NCBI GenBank assembly: GCA_032718475.1
Contig: JAUCBJ010009086.1
Location: 1 to 37,541, forward strand
DNA: 37,541 nucleotides
From: Nemertoderma westbladi
Taxonomy: Eukaryota; Xenacoelomorpha; Nemertodermatida; Nemertodermatidae
Direction: 5' to 3'
The position numbers were made by a program, and so were the translations under genes. The notes under the pieces were generated by a model. The model worked only from the letters and a program-made list of their open reading frames with translations. It was not told the origin of the DNA and ran no database searches. Shown here one piece after another: positions 32,607 to 37,541 of the stretch (the first letter of the stretch is position 1; each line of letters starts with the position of its first letter).

Positions 32607-33068
32607 TATTTGTATTCTTTTACACACGCTTTTACCATTTTTTTTACCATTTAAATAGACATCCTCTACTCGACCAAATTTATAAGGATACACTGAGATT
32701 CATCAAATGCATTATCGAATTCTAGACCATTACTTTATGAAGAGCACGTAGACCAAAAATACTGGGAGAAAAAAGACAGATATAGTCAGCGTAATATAAT
32801 TGATTAAGTAACATTGTGCAAAACATGCAACCAGCTTTAATTTAATTTAATCGAATTCTAAGATAATTTACATAAATGATCTTAGTTCGAATAGAAAATA
32901 CGAAATAAATATAGTAAAGATGCGTATTTTATTAGTCTCGGATTTTTTATTAAATAATTAATTACAGTTTATTATACTCTATGCTAAATATGAAATTAGT
33001 TTGAAAATTATTTGGCTAGTCTCTTTCTACTGTCCTTATAGCTACGGCGGGTTAATTAGAAGGCTTTA

Positions 33069-33311
33069 GGGGCCGTCCATAAATGACGTCACTCACCGCA
33101 GGGAGGGGGGTTTGGGTCTGAGAATTCGTGACAAATTGTGACAAGGGAGAGTGGAGGTCAGAGAATTTGTTACAAAGTGTGACAAGGGAGAGTGGGGGTC
33201 AGAGAATTCGTTACAAAGGAGAGTGGAGGTCAGAGATTTTACATACAAATTGTGACAAGGTGAGGGGGCAGAGAATTTGTGACAAATTATGACAATAGGA
33301 GGGGGGGGGGG
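33069..33311. repeat. GTGACAAG/GTCAGAGAATT minisatellite after a GGGGCCGTCCATAAATGACG head
   Basis: About five imperfect units of roughly 40 bp share GTGACAAGGGAGAGTGG and GTCAGAGAATT. They end in an 11-G run. The head resembles ends of short DNA elements common in invertebrate genomes (from memory). It is duplicated at 37025-37267. Confidence 0.6.
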
Positions 33312-33359
33312 TCAGTGGATACCAAGAATACTGTAGATGGAAAATTTGAGTGACAATAC

Positions 33360-33408
33360 ACGTCCTGCAGTGTCTCCCCACACACGTCCTGCAGTGTCTC
33401 CCCACTGC
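33360..33408. repeat. 25-bp direct repeat
   Basis: CGTCCTGCAGTGTCTCCCC occurs twice, separated by ACACA. The pair is copied at about 37317-37364. Confidence 0.7.
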
Positions 33409-33551
33409 GGATACATAATTTGCTGCATGCATCCCAGCAAACCGTCGCTCTCCCCATGTAATACCGTGTGGGCATTAAGATTACCGTTCTTTGCGCACGA
33501 TTAAGTTTGGGCGCGGCTCACCAATTTTGTACGTCCGTTTCCGTCTATTAA

Positions 33552-33570
33552 GGGGGGGGGGGGGGGGGGG
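33552..33570. repeat. Poly-G tract
   Basis: Nineteen Gs followed by TGTACCCCCC, so a G-run/C-run hairpin is possible. The duplicate at 37508-37527 has twenty Gs. Both lie at the end of their duplication unit. Confidence 0.85.
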
Positions 33571-33597
33571 TGTACCCCCCTCAGGTTCGGTAAGTAT

Positions 33598-34663
33598 ACT
33601 TCGGTAAGTATAAATACGGGGACACCGGTAAGTATAAATACTGGGACACCGGTAAGTACAAATACTGGGACACAGGTAAGTATAAATACTGGGACATCGG
33701 TAAGTATAAATACTGGGACATCGGTAAGTATAAATACTGGGACACCGGTAAGTACAAATACTGGGACACAGGTAAGTATAAATACTGGGACACCGGTAAG
33801 TATAAATACTGGGACATCGGTAAGTATAAATACTTGGACATCGGTAAGTATAAATACTGGGGCATCGGTAAGTATAAATACTGGGACACCGGTAAGTATA
33901 AATACTCCCACACCGATAAGTATAAATACTGGGACATCGGTAAGTAAAAAAATACTGGGACATCGGTAAGTATAAATACGGGGACACCGGTAAGTATAAA
34001 TACTGGGACACCGATAAGTATAAATACTGGGACATCGGTAAGTATAAATACTGGGACACAGGTAAGTATAAATACTGGGACATCGGTAAGTAAAAAAATA
34101 CTGGGACATCGGTAAGTATAAATACTGGGACATCGGTAAGTATAAATACTGGGACATCGGTAAGTATAAATACTGGGACACAGGTAAGTATAAATACTGG
34201 GACACAGGTAAGTATAAATACTGGGACATCGGTAAGTATAAATACTGGGACATCGGTAAGTATAAATACTGGGACACCGGTAAGTATAAATACTAGGACA
34301 TCGGTAAGTATAAATACTGGGACATAGGTAAGTATAAATACTGGGAGATCGGTAAGTATAAATACTGGGACATCGGTAAGTATAAATACTGGGACATCGG
34401 TAAGTATACATACTGGGACACCGATACTGGGACACCGATAAGTATAAATACTGGGACACCGGTAAGTATAAATACTGGGACATCGGTAAGTATAAATACT
34501 GGGACATCGGTAAATATAAATACTGGGACACCGGTAAGTATAAATACTCCCACACCGATAAGTATAAATACTGGGACATCGGTAAGTAAAAAAATACTGG
34601 GACATCGGTAAGTATAAATACGGGGACACCGGTAAGTATAAATACTGGGACACAGGTAAGTAT
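33598..34663 (+). repeat. Second block of the splice-donor minisatellite (about 44 units)
   Basis: It corresponds unit by unit to 29643-30708. It lies downstream of exon 4 copy A and upstream of exon 4 copy B. Confidence 0.93.
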
Positions 34664-35099
34664 GTAAAACGTCTCACTTAACCGTTAAACGTCAATTAAA
34701 CGTACAAATTGAGATGGGTATAGGGCCTTACTTACCTCTTCAAATTGTTAATGTATGTCAATTGTTATAGTCCTGTTAAGCTTAATTCAATACATTCCTA
34801 GCGCTAAGAGAAAAAACGTACAAATATTTTCAAACGAGACACTATACCCGATCATCGCCTTTCAGAAACGGCTTATCTGATTTGCTGATAACGCAGGAGC
34901 GATCCTCGATGTCAACAACATGTGTTGTAGTGGCATTGTTGTGAGGAGCCATATAGTTGTTTGATTTAGTGGTCTTGCTTCGGCGAGTGCCGCTGATGAT
35001 TCTCCAAATATAATAGGCCTAGTTTTTATTTCTGTTTTGGTTTTGTTCTTATTATTATTCATAAATATTTACTAATTCCAAATAAATTCATAATTTCAG

Positions 35100-35502
35100 A
35101 GTTTCCGAATTGGAAAAAAAATTGAAAACTGTTGAAACTGCAGGACTGTGGAACGTAAATCGGGGTTGTTGTGCAGACAGCCGGGAGAACCTTGTCCGTC
35201 CGATATCGCCGATTCCTTTACGGGACGAAACTCTATCCCCGGAGTGCAACCCAAGTAGTCCGGAATACATTCCGAGTTGTAATAGTCCAGAATACATTCC
35301 GAGTTCGGAACCCAGCCTACCGTTTGAGACAACTGTCTCGGATCCCAACCCTAAACTCGTTGATGTTGACGATTTCCCTAACAATGATGAAACTCCAGAC
35401 GATGTAGATAGTGAACTGATTGAGGACGAAGGTGTCAGATCGCTTCTGGATAATATATCCCAAAGCGGTAGCTTAACTACCTTGCAATCCCTTATTACGT
35501 AA
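35100..35502 (+). pseudogene. Duplicate of CCDC149 terminal exon (exon 4')
   Basis: It is a copy of 31145-31547 at +3,955, with the acceptor TTTCAG, open frame, stop and AATAAA (35582-35587) all kept. Splicing from the exon 3 donor to this acceptor would give the same protein, so it is a potential alternative terminal exon. If the duplication is an assembly error, it does not exist. Confidence 0.75.
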
Positions 35503-36289
35503 ACTTATTGTACCGGTGCAAATCGTGTTAACGTGTAGTATTTATTGATGCCAGTATTATTAGATGTCGCCACAGGTGTTTAATAAATAAGTTATCGTTC
35601 CCAAGGTAATCCCGATGCAGTACAAATGATGCAGTATTCAGTACAAGCATCGGTTCAACGGCAGGCACAGCGCACCCCGCACAGGTTGATAAGAAATATT
35701 ATTTTGATAAAATAAGAAACTATTAATTATAGTACTACAGAGAACAGATTGTATACACAATAGGCCTATATAATTGACCCTATATTACTAGCACATTTGT
35801 AAACTTCTTGATACAATAAACCGAACACAATAACCACCAAGCTTAATTACCAAGAAGTACATCCAGCGATCAATAATAATATAAGAATTCCTACAAACAT
35901 TCACCAAAACATTTCTTCAATGTTCAAGTCGAGTTGGCTAAGATAAAACATATTAGTACGCAATAAAATTTAAAAGTTTTTATTCTAGGTGATTTACGAA
36001 ATAAGTGTTAGCATCTTCAATACGAGAATATTTTAATAATAAGCGAAACGCAGTATTATAAGCAACCTTCATTTTACGTAGACATTTAACTCGAAATATG
36101 AACCACAAAGCACAACCATAAATACTATAAAAGAAAGTTTTAAATAATATAACTTTGACCGACTCCGTGCAACCTGAGAACAGACGTTCTAACTGGTCAC
36201 CATGGCAATACATGTTGCTACGCGACCTTAACATATCGGATTCATCTGATAAAGTAGAAATAAATGAGTGACCGAGATATTTGTATTCT

Positions 36290-36561
36290 CTGTACGTAGG
36301 TTCTTGCCCAAGTCACCGGTGGTATCATTAGATAAAGAGTTTGTTTGTTGGCTGGACCTATGTCTAAGTGACCAAATGGAATCAAAAGAATATATGTTAC
36401 GATATGAATATCAGGAAACAGCCCTTTATCAATTCATTCAACGCGTGCGTTGATAAAGGGTTGTTGCCCGAAATATACTCATATAGTTAACATAATTTTC
36501 TTTTGATTCCATTTGGTCACTTAGACATAGATCCAGTCAGCAATACAAACTCTTTATCTAG
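36290..36561. mobile_element. Hairpin retroposon, duplicate of copy 2
   Basis: It lies at +3,955 from 32335-32606 with the same flanking repeats, so it arose by the segmental duplication and not by a new insertion. Confidence 0.75.
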
Positions 36562-37541
36562 TATTTGTATTCTTTTACACACGCTTTTACCATTTTTTTT
36601 ACCATTTAAATAGACATCCTCTACTCGACCAAATTTATAAGGATACACTGAGATTCATCAAATGCATTATCGAATTCTAGACCATTACTTTATGAAGAGC
36701 ACGTAGACCAAAAATACTGGGAGAAAAAAGACAGATATAGTCAGCGTAATATAATTGATTAAGTAACATTGTGCAAAACATGCAACCAGCTTTAATTTAA
36801 TTTAATCGAATTCTAAGATAATTTACATAAATGATCTTAGTTCGAATAGAAAATACGAAATAAATATAGTAAAGATGCGTATTTTATTAGTCTCGGATTT
36901 TTTATTAAATAATTAATTACAGTTTATTATACTCTATGCTAAATATGAAATTAGTTTTGAAAATTATTTGGCTAGTCTCTTTCTACTGTCCTTATAGCTA
37001 CGGCGGGTTAATTAGAAGGCTTTAGGGGCCGTCCATAAATGACGTCACTCACCGCAGGGAGGGGGGTTTGGGTCTGAGAATTCGTGACAAATTGTGACAA
37101 GGGAGAGTGGAGGTCAGAGAATTTGTTACAAAGTGTGACAAGGGAGAGTGGGGGTCAGAGAATTCGTTACAAAGGAGAGTGGAGGTCAGAGATTTTACAT
37201 ACAAATTGTGACAAGGTGAGGGGGCAGAGAATTTGTGACAAATTATGACAATAGGAGGGGGGGGGGGTCAGTGGATACCAAGAATACTGTAGATGGAAAA
37301 TTTGAGTGACAATACACGTCCTGCAGTGTCTCCCCACACACGTCCTGCAGTGTCTCCCCACTGCGGATACATAATTTGCTGCATGCATCCCAGCAAACCG
37401 TCGCTCTCCCCATGTAATACCGTGTGGGCATTAAGATTACCGTTCTTTGCGCACGATTAAGTTTGGGCGCGGCTCACCAATTTTGTACGTCCGTTTCCGT
37501 CTATTAAGGGGGGGGGGGGGGGGGGGGTGTACCCCCCTCAG

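Larger units (their letters stand above)
29643..33597. repeat. Tandem duplication, copy A (period 3,955 bp)
   Basis: This segment and the one starting at 33598 align without a break. It contains the distal 44 or so minisatellite units, the end of intron 3, CCDC149 exon 4, a hairpin retroposon, a GTGACAAG-type minisatellite and a poly-G run. The differences I noticed are T/G at 30461/34416, one extra T near 36956 and poly-G lengths of 19 and 20. Confidence 0.92.
33598..37541. repeat. Tandem duplication, copy B, reaching the window end
   Basis: It begins inside a minisatellite unit (33598) and ends at 37541, at the position matching 33585 in copy A, just after the poly-G tract. The junction at about 33571-33601 reads from TGTACCCCCCTCAGG into array sequence. 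Copy B may therefore be a real duplicate, one of several copies, or an assembly duplication. Confidence 0.9.

Noticed and set aside
35100-35502. A second, independent CCDC149 gene
   Set aside because: Only exon 4 is repeated. Exons 1-3 have no second copy, and the whole 3.9-kb block is a tandem duplicate.

Overview
The window is animal nuclear DNA. It has GT-AG introns, AAUAAA poly(A) signals, a long BEL/Pao LTR retrotransposon, a non-LTR retrotransposon, several small inverted-repeat elements and tRNA-derived repeats. The two most recognisable host genes, CCDC149 and a DLAT-type pyruvate dehydrogenase E2, point to a metazoan. The repeat content suggests an invertebrate, but I cannot name the phylum.

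Layout. 1-1621 (+) holds the last three exons of a pesticin/phage-type lysozyme-domain gene; its second visible intron carries a small inverted-repeat element with a tRNA-like core. 1740-3981 is AT-rich intergenic DNA with a tRNA-derived repeat and a foldback element. 3982-15656 is a nested insertion. The outer layer is a DNA-transposon-like element with perfect 40-bp terminal inverted repeats and 19 copies of the palindrome CTACGCGTAG. It was split by a BEL/Pao element (4022-14511, minus strand) with nearly identical 1.24-kb LTRs and a 5-bp target duplication. The BEL element keeps Gag and protease, has lost reverse transcriptase and RNase H, and carries two overlapping extra ORFs near its 3' LTR. 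16140-17675 (+) is an intronless, diverged DLAT-type E2 gene. 17676-21831 has no gene I can support, but holds a retroposon with a hairpin body, a foldback repeat and a hAT-like MITE.

21832-31547 (+) is a complete CCDC149 homologue in four exons. Exons 1-3 end at 24585 and exon 4 lies at 31145-31547. Intron 3 contains a 2.9-kb non-LTR element and then about 3.2 kb of a 24-bp minisatellite. The minisatellite unit is the exon 3/intron 3 boundary of CCDC149 itself, 5' splice site included, repeated about 130 times in sense orientation. Each typical unit carries GGTAAGTAT, a 9-nt match to the 5' end of U1 snRNA; variant units carry CAGGTAAGTAT, an 11-nt match. Amplification of a gene's own splice donor inside its own intron is the most striking feature of the window.

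29643-33597 is followed by a near-identical tandem copy (33598 to the window end, period 3,955 bp). It duplicates the distal array, exon 4, a hairpin retroposon and a poly-G tract. It is either a very recent duplication or an assembly duplication.

Only the lysozyme, DLAT and CCDC149 loci look like host genes. They share no obvious pathway. Most of the rest is mobile or repetitive DNA.
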